Positions 1-8,443 of a stretch of DNA of 64,000 bases are shown here, one piece after another (positions within the stretch are counted from its first letter, which is position 1; each line of letters starts with the position of its first letter). Source of the DNA: Flavobacterium cupreum (lineage in GTDB: Bacteria; Bacteroidota; Bacteroidia; Flavobacteriales; Flavobacteriaceae); contig NZ_QWDM01000005.1 of NCBI RefSeq assembly GCF_003996965.1, forward strand, positions 124,001 to 188,000, in the 5' to 3' direction. The translations under genes and the position numbers were made by a program. The notes below the pieces were generated by a model that saw only the letters and a list, made by a program, of their open reading frames with translations, was not told the origin of the DNA and searched no databases.

Positions 1-1
1 T

Positions 2-958
2 GGATCTACAGACAATGGTCTGGGCATTATTGAGGAATACCAAAAAAAAGACGGTAGAATTATAATAATTAACCAGATTAATAAAGGGATCAGCGAGGCA
101 AGAAATGCCGGAATTGCAGTGGCAAAAGGAGAATATATCGGGTTTTTAGACAATGATGATTTTGTAAAAGAGGATATGTTTGAGCGTTTGTATGAAACAG
201 CTCAAAAAAATAATTTGGATATTGTCGTTTCCAAAACCATCTTAGGAAGAGACGGAAAATACATTATTAAAGATCCGGTTTTTGATGCAGGTGTTCTTTA
301 CGGGCAGCCATTTATTCAGGCTGAAATAATTCCGAATCTATTAAGAACCGAGGATTTATTTGCCGTTTGGAATAAAATTTATAAAAGAAGTTTTGTGGAG
401 CTGAATAACATACATTTTCCTAAAAACAGAGTTATTGAAGAAGATAATATGTTTAATATACAGGCCTTCAATAAAGCGGAGAACGTTTTATTTATAGATT
501 ACGCAGGATATTATTACCGGGAAGTTGCGACCAGCAAATCCAGATTAACGATAGAAAATGATTATTTCTCTAAAGCGCTTGAAAAATATTATTTTGATTA
601 TAAAAAAGAATATAATCTTACCCTTACGGATAGCAAAATAGAGGAATTAAAAGCCGTACGATTCATTCAGAGGGTGTTTTACCTGGTCTATAAATGTGGG
701 GTAACTAAAATTTCTTTCAAAGCGAAATTTAAATATGTAAAACAAATGGTATTTCATGCTAAAGTTTATGAAATAGCCAAAAAATACCAGCACGAAGTAA
801 TCGCTGACAAAGGAATATATGAGAAAATAGTTTTAAAAGTAATAATTAAAAAATCTCCGATGCTGCTGTTTTTTTTAATGCTGAGTATTCGGGTGGGGTA
901 TCATCCAATGATTTCTGAAACGATTAGAAAATTAAATAAATTAACCAAAAACAACTAA
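2..958 (+). CDS. Glycosyltransferase family 2, N-terminus outside window
   Basis: The reading frame is open from base 2. Before the first possible start (GTG at 119) it encodes the family-2 signatures GSTDNG and NKGISEARNAGIA, so the gene begins upstream of the window and 119 is not its start. The metal-binding acidic cluster FLDNDD follows. Family-2 enzymes have a GT-A fold, use nucleotide sugars and work on the cytoplasmic face of the membrane. The last ~60 residues are basic and hydrophobic, suggesting membrane association. The stop directly abuts the GTG start of the next gene, so it is the upstream part of a polysaccharide operon. Sugar and acceptor cannot be told from sequence. Confidence 0.9.
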   Translation, partial: GSTDNGLGIIEEYQKKDGRIIIINQINKGISEARNAGIAVAKGEYIGFLDNDDFVKEDMFERLYETAQKNNLDIVVSKTILGRDGKYIIKDPVFDAGVLYGQPFIQAEIIPNLLRTEDLFAVWNKIYKRSFVELNNIHFPKNRVIEEDNMFNIQAFNKAENVLFIDYAGYYYREVATSKSRLTIENDYFSKALEKYYFDYKKEYNLTLTDSKIEELKAVRFIQRVFYLVYKCGVTKISFKAKFKYVKQMVFHAKVYEIAKKYQHEVIADKGIYEKIVLKVIIKKSPMLLFFLMLSIRVGYHPMISETIRKLNKLTKNN

Positions 959-2344
959 GTGCTTCAAAAAATTTATACAATTTTATTTTTTTTAGGTTTG
1001 TTCTTCTTTCCTTTTAATGAATACGAGGGTATTTCTGCCCTTGGTGAATTTAAAAGCGAATCGGGAGCGCTCTTTTTATTTGGTGGATTTTTATTTTTAG
1101 CAGCAGATACCTTTTATTCTAAAAAAATTATGATCCCTTATAAAAACATAATTTTTCAGTGTGTGATGTTGTTTTTGGCGTGGTGTATCATAACATTTAT
1201 AGTAAACCTGGATACAATAAGTACTAATTATTTTAAACACACCACCGGAATAAACCGCTTTATAAGACAGTATTTTGCATTAATTATTTCAAGTTTCATA
1301 TTCCTGATTTTATATATAAATGTTTTAGCAAAAATGGAAGTAAAGGAAATGCTTTTCAAGATCAGAAAAGTTTTTTTATACTCTTTAATTATTGCTTCCG
1401 TATATGGTTTTCTCGAAACTTTGGTAATTGTTTTTGGGTTTAGAATCTTTTATCCGGTCTTAAATCTGTTTGATTATTTTCCTTTTTCAGAAGTACATCT
1501 TCATCCTGAAGGAAGGATTTCTTCTGTTTCCTACGAGCCTCCTTTTCTTGCCATTTACTTAATAAGTATTGCCGGCTGGATGTTTAGCTATATTTTGACA
1601 AACAAAAAACCAACCAAATTTTTACCTGCCATTGCAGTATTACTCCTGACCTACTTTTCGGGATCAAGGACAGGATTAATTGTAATATTTTTTCAGTTGC
1701 TGATTTTTGCAATTTTTTTATACAAAGACATTCGATTTAAGACATATATAAAAAAAGCATTAATTGGTTTTGCTGTAATTTTTGCTGTGCTTTTAGCTTT
1801 TAACGGGGAAAAAGTAATAAAGTCCGTTGCGGCTAAAATGGAATCATTAGACTTTAAAAACAATCTGACTAAAAGTGTTTCCAATCAGTCCAGATTTGGA
1901 ATACAGTATGCGTCGATACAGGTTTTTAAGGAAAACCCAGTCGCAGGAGTTGGATTTGGGCAACAAGCCTATCACAACAGGACCCATTATCCGGGTTGGG
2001 CAACAAAAAACAATTATGAGTTTAAATTGTATTACAAAAACAAGAAAGAAAAAACTTTTCCTCCCGGGTATAATTTATATACAAGATTACTGGCAGAAAC
2101 AGGATTTGTTGGTTTTATGCTATTTCTTCTGTTGCTTTATTTTTCTCTGAGAGAAACAATAATTATTATGAAAAATACCCAGAATGAAGAAAAAATCCTG
2201 ACTATAATTATTCTCATTACACTAATAGGATTATACATAAACTGGCTTCAGATTGATACGTTCCGAATGTACGTTGTCTGGTTATGTCTTGCTATTTTAA
2301 TTCAATTAAGGTATAAACTAAAAGCATTGAAAAATGAACAATAA
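959..2344 (+). CDS. O-antigen polymerase/ligase-like membrane protein (Wzy/WaaL type)
   Basis: A 461-residue protein with about ten to twelve hydrophobic segments. It has the Wzy_C pattern: a Ser-Gly-Ser-Arg-Thr-Gly turn near residue 227 followed by a membrane helix, then a large hydrophilic loop (about residues 280-380) with NPVAGVGFG and a His/Tyr-rich stretch. Such proteins polymerise or ligate undecaprenyl-linked glycans at the periplasmic face. The start is GTG immediately after the previous TAA with no gap, implying translational coupling. The 3' end overlaps the next glycosyltransferase by 11 bp. Polymerase versus ligase cannot be decided from sequence, and a second protein of this type lies two genes downstream. 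Confidence 0.8.
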   Translation: MLQKIYTILFFLGLFFFPFNEYEGISALGEFKSESGALFLFGGFLFLAADTFYSKKIMIPYKNIIFQCVMLFLAWCIITFIVNLDTISTNYFKHTTGINRFIRQYFALIISSFIFLILYINVLAKMEVKEMLFKIRKVFLYSLIIASVYGFLETLVIVFGFRIFYPVLNLFDYFPFSEVHLHPEGRISSVSYEPPFLAIYLISIAGWMFSYILTNKKPTKFLPAIAVLLLTYFSGSRTGLIVIFFQLLIFAIFLYKDIRFKTYIKKALIGFAVIFAVLLAFNGEKVIKSVAAKMESLDFKNNLTKSVSNQSRFGIQYASIQVFKENPVAGVGFGQQAYHNRTHYPGWATKNNYEFKLYYKNKKEKTFPPGYNLYTRLLAETGFVGFMLFLLLLYFSLRETIIIMKNTQNEEKILTIIILITLIGLYINWLQIDTFRMYVVWLCLAILIQLRYKLKALKNEQ

Positions 2345-3131
2345 TGCTGTCCTTCTAATCCCATATTATAATAATTCTGAAGGATTACTCCAATCATTGC
2401 GTTCTATCGATCCGGACGAAGAAATTGATGTCATAATTGTTGATGACGGAAGTATTTCGGATAAATTTGACGAAGATATCGTGCGGTCAAATTTTAAAGC
2501 GAAAGGAACGGTACTATTCGAATATTTAGAAAATAATAAAGGAATTGAAACGGCTTTAAATTCAGGATTAAAAACTAGTATTGAAAAAAAATACAAATAC
2601 ATCGCAAGATTAGATTGTGGAGACAGCTGTCTTGGAAAGAGGTTCGCTGTTCAAAAAGCATTTCTGGAAGAAAACCCGGAAATAAAAATTGTGGGATCAA
2701 ATGTGTTGGCAGTCGACACAGATAATCATTTTTTATATTCGATTAATTTGCCCTTAAATGACAGGAATATAAAAAACAAAATGTATTTGAATTCGATGCT
2801 GATTCATCCTGCCGTGATGTTTTGTTCTGAAATTTTGGATAATGTTGGTTTATATCCTTTAAACCATAAATTCGCAGAAGATTATGCTTTTTTCTTTACG
2901 ATTTCCCGGAAATACAAAATGGCAAATATTAAAGAGTATCTAACACAAATTGAAATCAATGCCAACGGGATTTCATTAAAAAGAAGAAAACAGCAGGTGA
3001 GAAGCAGAATTACAATTATAAAAAAACACTTCTATTTTGGTTTCTATCCAATTTACGGATTGCTTAGAAATTATGTACTCTTGTTCCTTCCTTACAATTT
3101 GATTTTGGCTGTAAAAAAAATTAGAAAATGA
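2334..3131 (+). CDS. Glycosyltransferase family 2
   Basis: A 265-residue GT-A enzyme. Visible motifs are the N-terminal strand VLLIPYYNN, the nucleotide-binding VDDGS near residue 40, ENNKGIETALNSG near residue 65, and an acidic motif RLDCGD (Asp-x-x-Asp) in place of the usual DxD. The C-terminal third is basic with a hydrophobic patch around residues 240-258 that may bind the membrane. It overlaps its neighbours on both sides (11 bp upstream, 4 bp downstream), typical of coupled translation in a polysaccharide operon. It should add one sugar to a lipid-linked intermediate; donor and acceptor are unknown. Confidence 0.85.
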   Translation: MNNNAVLLIPYYNNSEGLLQSLRSIDPDEEIDVIIVDDGSISDKFDEDIVRSNFKAKGTVLFEYLENNKGIETALNSGLKTSIEKKYKYIARLDCGDSCLGKRFAVQKAFLEENPEIKIVGSNVLAVDTDNHFLYSINLPLNDRNIKNKMYLNSMLIHPAVMFCSEILDNVGLYPLNHKFAEDYAFFFTISRKYKMANIKEYLTQIEINANGISLKRRKQQVRSRITIIKKHFYFGFYPIYGLLRNYVLLFLPYNLILAVKKIRK

Positions 3132-4321
3132 AGAATGTAATTAAACAGAATGCTTTTGACTATCTCATTTATATCTTGATTCTGACGCTGTTTTTTTCAA
3201 AAGCACTGCCCAATATTCTATTGGTGCTTTTATCCCTTTTATATCTGAAGGATCTCAACCTAAAAGACTATAAAAAGACATTTTCTGCCGGAACTATTTT
3301 ATTTGTATTACTGTTATATCTCTTTTTTAAATCCCTTATTTATGGCAGTATCGTATATGATCTGAAAGTTTACAAGGGTATGCTGTTGCTTTTTTGGTTT
3401 TCACTTATCTTACGTAAAATTACAGATATTGAAAGGTTTAAGTTTTTCATCCTTTTGGGAATAAATGCCTGTATTGTTAGCTCTCTCTTTTTGATCGGAA
3501 TGTTTTTTTATAAGAACCATACATTACCATTTGCAAATACCGCTGAGGTTAATAATTTATTACTTCTGGAGCGCCCCTATATTGGTTTTGTTGCCGTTTT
3601 AGGATTTCTATTGTCAGTAGAAAAAGCAGTTGTGAGCATAAAACAAAAATGGATTTACATACTAAACGCCATAGTACTACTGCTGTTTATTATATTGATT
3701 TCTGCCAGAATTTCCATTATTACAATATTTTGCATTGCTGTTGTTTATTTTCTTTTTTACTACAAAGTTCAATGGTATAAAAAAATACTGTTTACAGCAT
3801 CGATCATCGTTTTATTTGGAATTATTGTGATGACGAACAAAAACATATCCGAAAGATTTTTTATCAAAAACAATATAGAAGAATCTCTAAAAGTAGCATC
3901 AGATTATGAACCAAGAATTGTGATTTGGAATTGCGCCAATAAGATGACAGCAAAAAAGGACTTTCTTCTATTATCGGGATTCAGCGGATACGAGACCATC
4001 ACAAATAATTTCCTGGATTGTTATGCCACCACAATAGAAAACCAATCGAAAAAAGAATATTTTCTTTCGGAGAAATTCAACTCACACAATCAGTTTATAG
4101 ATTTTTATCTAATTGGTGGTCTTTTGGGCCTCGTACTGTTTGTAAGCTTTTTCATAAAATTGTTTTATGAAGCAAAATCAAACTTTTTTGCAATTGCAAT
4201 TGCAATATCATTTTTATTATTCTTTTTTGTAGAAAACATATTTTATAGACAGTTTGGATGTTATTTGTTCGCGATATTTATTCTAAATTTGGTTCCCCAA
4301 AAGAAAGTTAGTAATGCATAA
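3128..4321 (+). CDS. Second O-antigen ligase/polymerase-like membrane protein
   Basis: A 397-residue polytopic protein with about ten hydrophobic helices. It has a Wzy_C/WaaL layout: a helix-turn containing ISARIS near residue 190, a periplasmic loop with NCANKMTAKKDF and LLSGFSGYE, and SHNQFIDF near residue 320. The His-Asn motif before a C-terminal helix resembles the region considered important in WaaL-type ligases. It is clearly different in sequence from the first such protein at 959-2344, so it is not a simple duplicate. It overlaps the preceding gene by 4 bp and the next by 8 bp. One of the two may polymerise and the other ligate; which does which is inference. Confidence 0.75.
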   Translation: MKNVIKQNAFDYLIYILILTLFFSKALPNILLVLLSLLYLKDLNLKDYKKTFSAGTILFVLLLYLFFKSLIYGSIVYDLKVYKGMLLLFWFSLILRKITDIERFKFFILLGINACIVSSLFLIGMFFYKNHTLPFANTAEVNNLLLLERPYIGFVAVLGFLLSVEKAVVSIKQKWIYILNAIVLLLFIILISARISIITIFCIAVVYFLFYYKVQWYKKILFTASIIVLFGIIVMTNKNISERFFIKNNIEESLKVASDYEPRIVIWNCANKMTAKKDFLLLSGFSGYETITNNFLDCYATTIENQSKKEYFLSEKFNSHNQFIDFYLIGGLLGLVLFVSFFIKLFYEAKSNFFAIAIAISFLLFFFVENIFYRQFGCYLFAIFILNLVPQKKVSNA

Positions 4322-5450
4322 AATTAAAGTTGCCCATATTCTTCATTCCGTAGGCGGTGTTGATGTTTCATTACGACAGATACTTCAAAATCTTGACCCT
4401 TCACATTTTGAATGTTTTGTGATTCATGGGGATACGGACATAAAAGAACAATTCAGAGATAAAAACGCTACAAGTATTGTCGATTATACCCTTCCGATAT
4501 ACAGATCAATATCATTGAAAAATGATTATCTCGCCATTGTAAGAGCTTTAAGAATCATTAGAAAAGAAAAACCGGATCTTATTCATTCTCATAGTACAAA
4601 AGGAGGAGTAATCGGAAGAGTTGTTGGATTTTTAACCGGCATAAAAGTACTTCATACGCCCCAGGCATTTTCGTACCTGAGTGCAGACAGCAAAGTAAAA
4701 AGATTTGTTTTTCTGACTGTCGAAAAAATACTTTCAAAAGGAAATTCAGTTTTACTCGCCTCTTCGGAGTCAGAATTAAACAGAGCCACAAAAGATGTTG
4801 GTTTTCCGGTAGCAAAAACGCTGCTTTTTAATAATGCAATTGAGCCAATTAAAAATATATCAGAACTTTCGATACCAAAAACATGGCCGGACGAGTATCT
4901 TTGTACCGTTGGCAGACCCTGTTATCAAAAAAACATAGAGGAGTTAATTCGTGTTTTATATGAAATCAATAAAACGCAAAAAATGCATCTGGTATTATTG
5001 GGAGTCGGACACCATGCAGACCAGTTAGAAGAAGTACAGGAATTAATTGCTAAGTTAGATTTAACAGAGAACGTAACGCTTTTAAACTGGACTTCACGTG
5101 AAGATGTTTTAAATATAATTAGTAAATCAAAATTATATTTGTCTGCAGCCAGATATGAAGGATTGCCTTATGCCATAATTGAAAGTTTAGCTTTATCGAT
5201 ACCGGGTGTAGTTTCGGACTGTGATGGAAACAAAGACTTGATTAAAGATGATTTTAACGGGTATACCGTGAAAGATAATAACACCATGAACTTTTGTGAA
5301 AAAATCATAACGTTGCTAAATGATGAAAATGCATACCATGAGTTTTCAAAAAATGCCAAAAAGACATTTGAGATGAATCATAATATTTTAGAAAAAATTA
5401 ATGATTTAGAATTTATTTATAGAGACCAAATAAAGAGATACTATTTTTGA
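4314..5450 (+). CDS. Glycosyltransferase family 4 (GT-B fold)
   Basis: A 378-residue glycosyltransferase. The N-terminal acceptor domain begins VAHILHSVGGVD, with HSHSTKGGVIGR near residue 93. The C-terminal donor domain carries the family EX7E motif (Glu282 and Glu290 in YEGLPYAIIE) and the preceding VGRPCYQKN stretch where the usual G-R-x-x-x-x-K-N lies. It is a retaining enzyme acting in the cytoplasm, probably on an undecaprenyl-linked acceptor. It is the last gene of the overlapping run beginning upstream of the window; the 50-bp gap that follows has no obvious hairpin. Confidence 0.87.
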   Translation: MHKIKVAHILHSVGGVDVSLRQILQNLDPSHFECFVIHGDTDIKEQFRDKNATSIVDYTLPIYRSISLKNDYLAIVRALRIIRKEKPDLIHSHSTKGGVIGRVVGFLTGIKVLHTPQAFSYLSADSKVKRFVFLTVEKILSKGNSVLLASSESELNRATKDVGFPVAKTLLFNNAIEPIKNISELSIPKTWPDEYLCTVGRPCYQKNIEELIRVLYEINKTQKMHLVLLGVGHHADQLEEVQELIAKLDLTENVTLLNWTSREDVLNIISKSKLYLSAARYEGLPYAIIESLALSIPGVVSDCDGNKDLIKDDFNGYTVKDNNTMNFCEKIITLLNDENAYHEFSKNAKKTFEMNHNILEKINDLEFIYRDQIKRYYF

Positions 5451-5500
5451 ACAGCATAAAAAATAGATTTATTAGAAGTTAAAATAAATAATAAAGCAGA

Positions 5501-5860
5501 ATGAAAAATTTTATACCCAGAATAATATCCGTATTCTTTTTATTAAGCAGCGTTCATTTCTACTGCCAGGAAAAGACGAATGACTGCAAAGAAATTTACG
5601 GAAAATGGAAGACATATTATATGCAACTTCCTTTCGGAATTGACTCAAAAGATAAATCTGAAACTTGGGTTTTCAATGAAAATGGAACGCTTACAGTTGA
5701 TGAAAAAATGAGTAGATATACTTTAGATGAAGACTGTTCAAAATTTACTATTGAAGGGGATTTAAATTTCTTTTCAATAAAAATAACTGGGGATACTTTG
5801 TTTATGTCTAAAAGAGTTTTACCCCATGAATCATACATTTTTCGCTTAAAAAGAAATTGA
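5501..5860 (+). CDS. Small secreted lipocalin-like protein
   Basis: A 119-residue protein with a clear signal peptide (basic start, hydrophobic residues about 5-20, likely cleavage near Cys/Gln 22-23). The mature part begins with a Tyr-Gly-Lys-Trp-Lys motif followed by alternating short strands (ETWVFNENGTL, SKFTIEGD, SIKITGDTLFMS). This is the pattern of the many Bacteroidota lipocalin-like or META-like domains in which GxW starts the first strand. No lipobox is evident, although a Cys lies close to the cleavage site. It sits between the glycosyltransferase operon and the decarboxylase gene. I cannot assign a ligand or function. Confidence 0.6.
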   Translation: MKNFIPRIISVFFLLSSVHFYCQEKTNDCKEIYGKWKTYYMQLPFGIDSKDKSETWVFNENGTLTVDEKMSRYTLDEDCSKFTIEGDLNFFSIKITGDTLFMSKRVLPHESYIFRLKRN

Positions 5861-6007
5861 ATATGAAAAGATTTTAATTTTTTTTTATAACTCATTATTC
5901 CGTGAATAAAGTAGAATATGATTTTACTTTTCAAATCTGGATGTAGTAACATTAATTAATTTCACACAGTTTTTTTTCAGAATAGTTTTTATAATTTTCA
6001 AATCAGT

Positions 6008-6015
6008 TACATTTG
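6008..6015 (+). promoter_or_regulatory. Promoter -7 box TACATTTG for the UDP-glucuronate decarboxylase gene
   Basis: TACATTTG matches the Bacteroidota housekeeping -7 consensus TAnnTTTG and lies 19 bp before the ATG at 6035. A T-rich tract sits where the -33 element would be, but a clear TTTG is not visible there. Confidence 0.55.
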
Positions 6016-6034
6016 CGAAGTATAAATAATTACT

Positions 6035-7018
6035 ATGAAAAGAATACTTATTACCGGAGCAGCAGGATTTTTGGGATCGCATTTGTGTGACCGATTCATC
6101 AGGGAAGGCTATTATGTTATTGGGATGGATAATCTGATCACCGGAGATCTTAAAAATATTGAGCATTTATTCAAATTGGAAAACTTCGAATTTTACCACC
6201 ATGATATTACAAAGTTTGTGCATGTCCCTGGTGATTTAGATTATATCTTGCATTTTGCTTCACCGGCAAGCCCTATTGATTATCTGAAGATACCAATTCA
6301 GACTTTAAAAGTGGGATCACTGGGAACACATAATTTATTAGGTCTGGCACGTGTTAAAAATGCCAGAATCCTCATTGCTTCTACCTCTGAAGTGTACGGA
6401 GATCCGTTGGTGCATCCGCAAACAGAGGAATATTACGGAAATGTAAACACAATTGGTCCGCGTGGTGTTTATGACGAAGCAAAACGCTTTCAGGAATCGA
6501 TCACGATGGCCTACCATACTTTTCACGGAGTAGAAACCAGAATTGTCCGTATTTTTAATACCTACGGACCAAGAATGCGATTAAACGACGGGCGTGTTAT
6601 TCCTGCATTTATTGGCCAGGCATTGCGTGGTGAAGATTTGACCATTTTTGGTGACGGAATGCAGACACGTTCCTTTTGTTATGTTGATGATCAGGTAGAA
6701 GGTATTTTCAGATTGTTGCACTCCGATTATGTGTATCCTGTAAATATTGGAAACCCGGACGAAATCACCATTAAGGATTTTGCAGAGGAAATCATAAAAC
6801 TGACCGGAACCAATCAAAAGGTAGTCTATCATCCCTTACCGGTAAACGATCCTTTACAGCGTCAGCCCGATACTACAAAAGCAAAAGAATTATTAGGCTG
6901 GGAGGCAAAAGTAAATCGTGCCGAAGGAATGAAAATCACGTACGATTATTTCAGGTCACTTTCTAAAGAAGAACTTTCAAAAGAAGAACACAAAGACTTT
7001 TCAAGTTATATAAAATAA
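6035..7018 (+). CDS. UDP-glucuronate decarboxylase (UDP-xylose synthase)
   Basis: A 327-residue extended short-chain dehydrogenase/reductase. It has the NAD-binding GxxGxxG at Gly8/Gly11/Gly14, ASPASPIDY near residue 75, STSEVYGDP near residue 117, and the catalytic Tyr146-xxx-Lys150 in GVYDEAKRF. The pattern [22 protein letters not shown] and the FNTYGPRM stretch resemble UXS enzymes rather than UDP-glucose epimerases. It oxidises and decarboxylates UDP-glucuronate to UDP-xylose, a donor for the surrounding glycosyltransferases. It has its own promoter box upstream and a hairpin just after the stop, so it is probably transcribed alone. A dTDP-glucose dehydratase or epimerase role is less likely. 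Confidence 0.85.
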   Translation: MKRILITGAAGFLGSHLCDRFIREGYYVIGMDNLITGDLKNIEHLFKLENFEFYHHDITKFVHVPGDLDYILHFASPASPIDYLKIPIQTLKVGSLGTHNLLGLARVKNARILIASTSEVYGDPLVHPQTEEYYGNVNTIGPRGVYDEAKRFQESITMAYHTFHGVETRIVRIFNTYGPRMRLNDGRVIPAFIGQALRGEDLTIFGDGMQTRSFCYVDDQVEGIFRLLHSDYVYPVNIGNPDEITIKDFAEEIIKLTGTNQKVVYHPLPVNDPLQRQPDTTKAKELLGWEAKVNRAEGMKITYDYFRSLSKEELSKEEHKDFSSYIK

Positions 7019-7028
7019 TAACCTTTCA

Positions 7029-7066
7029 CAGCTCGGATTTCGCAATCAAATCCGGGCTGATTATTT
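7029..7066 (+). terminator. Probable intrinsic terminator
   Basis: A 12-bp stem (7029-7040 with 7048-7059, one mismatch, loop CGCAATC) is followed by ATTATTTTTAG. It lies 10 bp after the decarboxylase stop. The T tract is short, so termination may be partial. Confidence 0.6.
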
Positions 7067-7104
7067 TTAGTGAAAGCAGAAATTTTTCAAAGCAATTATC
7101 ATCA

Positions 7105-7872
7105 ATGAACGAATTAGTTTCAATTATCATCCCAACTTATAATACGGAGAAGTTTATCGAATCGACTTTACAATCGGTTCAGGAACAAACGTATAAAAAC
7201 TGGGAAATGATTCTGATAGATGATGCTTCAACAGATCAGACTGTTGCCATAATTGAGAGATATGCCAAAGAAGACGATAGAATAAAACTGTTTAAATTGT
7301 CGAAAAATTCCGGAAATGGTTTTGCCAGAAACGTAGCTTTAGAAAAAGCAACAGGAAAATACATTGCCTATCTCGATGCCGATGATCTGTGGTTTCCTGA
7401 AAAACTGGAAAAGCAAATACAGTTTCTAAAAGCAAATAATTTACCGTTTACCTTTAGTTTTTATGAGTGTATTGATGAAGAAGGGAAAGATTTAAACAGA
7501 AGGGTAGAAGCACCATTAGACCTGACGTACAAACAACTGTTTTTTTGCAATTACGTAGGGAATCTAACCGCAATTTACGATGCCGGCTATTTCGGTAAAA
7601 TTATTTTACCGGCATCTCAAAAGAGACAGGACTGGCGATTGTGGCTTACGATTTTAAAACAGATTAAAACAACGAAACCCGTTCCCGAGCCTTTAGCCTT
7701 TTACAGAATCAGAAAAGATTCCATTTCGTCATCAAAATTCAAATTGATTAAACACAACTTTGGCGTTTATCGGGATTTCCACGGTTATAATTTTGTGTCT
7801 GCTGGTTTGCTGATGATTCGTTTTTTAATCACACAGCTGTTTATAAAACCGGGATATATAAAAAAGATTTAA
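7105..7872 (+). CDS. Glycosyltransferase family 2
   Basis: A 255-residue GT-A enzyme with a textbook order of motifs: VSIIIPTYN at the N-terminus, IDDASTDQT near residue 39, NSGNGFARNVAL near residue 70, and the DxD-containing YLDADDLW near residue 90. RQDWRLWL near residue 172 matches the ED/QDW region that supplies the catalytic base in many family-2 enzymes. The C-terminus ends in a hydrophobic basic helix. It follows the decarboxylase gene by 86 bp across a likely terminator and lies convergent to the ORF6N gene, with only one base between the stops. Donor and acceptor sugars are unknown. Confidence 0.87.
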   Translation: MNELVSIIIPTYNTEKFIESTLQSVQEQTYKNWEMILIDDASTDQTVAIIERYAKEDDRIKLFKLSKNSGNGFARNVALEKATGKYIAYLDADDLWFPEKLEKQIQFLKANNLPFTFSFYECIDEEGKDLNRRVEAPLDLTYKQLFFCNYVGNLTAIYDAGYFGKIILPASQKRQDWRLWLTILKQIKTTKPVPEPLAFYRIRKDSISSSKFKLIKHNFGVYRDFHGYNFVSAGLLMIRFLITQLFIKPGYIKKI

Positions 7873-7873
7873 A

Positions 7874-8404
7874 TTATTTCTTATATCCGATTTTGACTCT
7901 TTCACTTTCGTTTTCCTTTTTATCGGTCAGCTCATCTAAATAAGAAAAAACCAATTCGATATTTTTATCGTGATTTTCCAGTTTCTTTTGAATCTGGAGA
8001 ATGTCTACTTTGATTTCTGTGGTGTCCAGAAGCATTTGTCTCACTTTCGTGAAAATCCGCATAATCTGAATATTCGTCTGAATGGCTTTGTCGCTTTTCA
8101 ATACACTTGACAACATTAAAATTCCATGTTCCGTAAAAACAAACGGTAAGTATTTTTGATGTGTACCACGTCCTTTCTTTAAGGTCGCAATTTGCGACCT
8201 TAAAGAATCATATTCATTTTCAGTGAGTTGAAACATAAAATCTTCAGGAAATCGGGACAAATTTCTTTTAACCTGCTCGTTTAATCTTTTAGTTTCAACC
8301 CCATAAAGCATTGCCAGATCACTGTCAAGCATTACTTTTTGATTGCGTATAAAGTATATTTTATCAGAAATTGTTTCTTCGGTAAGTAAAATTTGATCGT
8401 CCAT
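7874..8404 (-). CDS. ORF6N domain protein
   Basis: A 176-residue protein. Residues about 12-100 have the ORF6N pattern (RNQKVMLDSDLAMLYGVETK, then RFPEDFMFQLT, then FTEHGILMLSSVL), a DNA-binding domain known from phage antirepressor-like proteins and common as a chromosomal single gene in Bacteroidota. The C-terminal 60 residues are charged and probably coiled-coil, suggesting oligomerisation. No phage genes lie nearby, so this is a solitary copy at the edge of the polysaccharide locus, possibly a regulator. The ATG at 8404 gives a natural N-terminus; the stop is one base from the convergent glycosyltransferase stop. Confidence 0.8.
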   Translation of the reverse strand: MDDQILLTEETISDKIYFIRNQKVMLDSDLAMLYGVETKRLNEQVKRNLSRFPEDFMFQLTENEYDSLRSQIATLKKGRGTHQKYLPFVFTEHGILMLSSVLKSDKAIQTNIQIMRIFTKVRQMLLDTTEIKVDILQIQKKLENHDKNIELVFSYLDELTDKKENESERVKIGYKK

Positions 8405-8443
8405 AAGTTTTAAATAAAAAACAAATGTAAGATTTTATTTATA

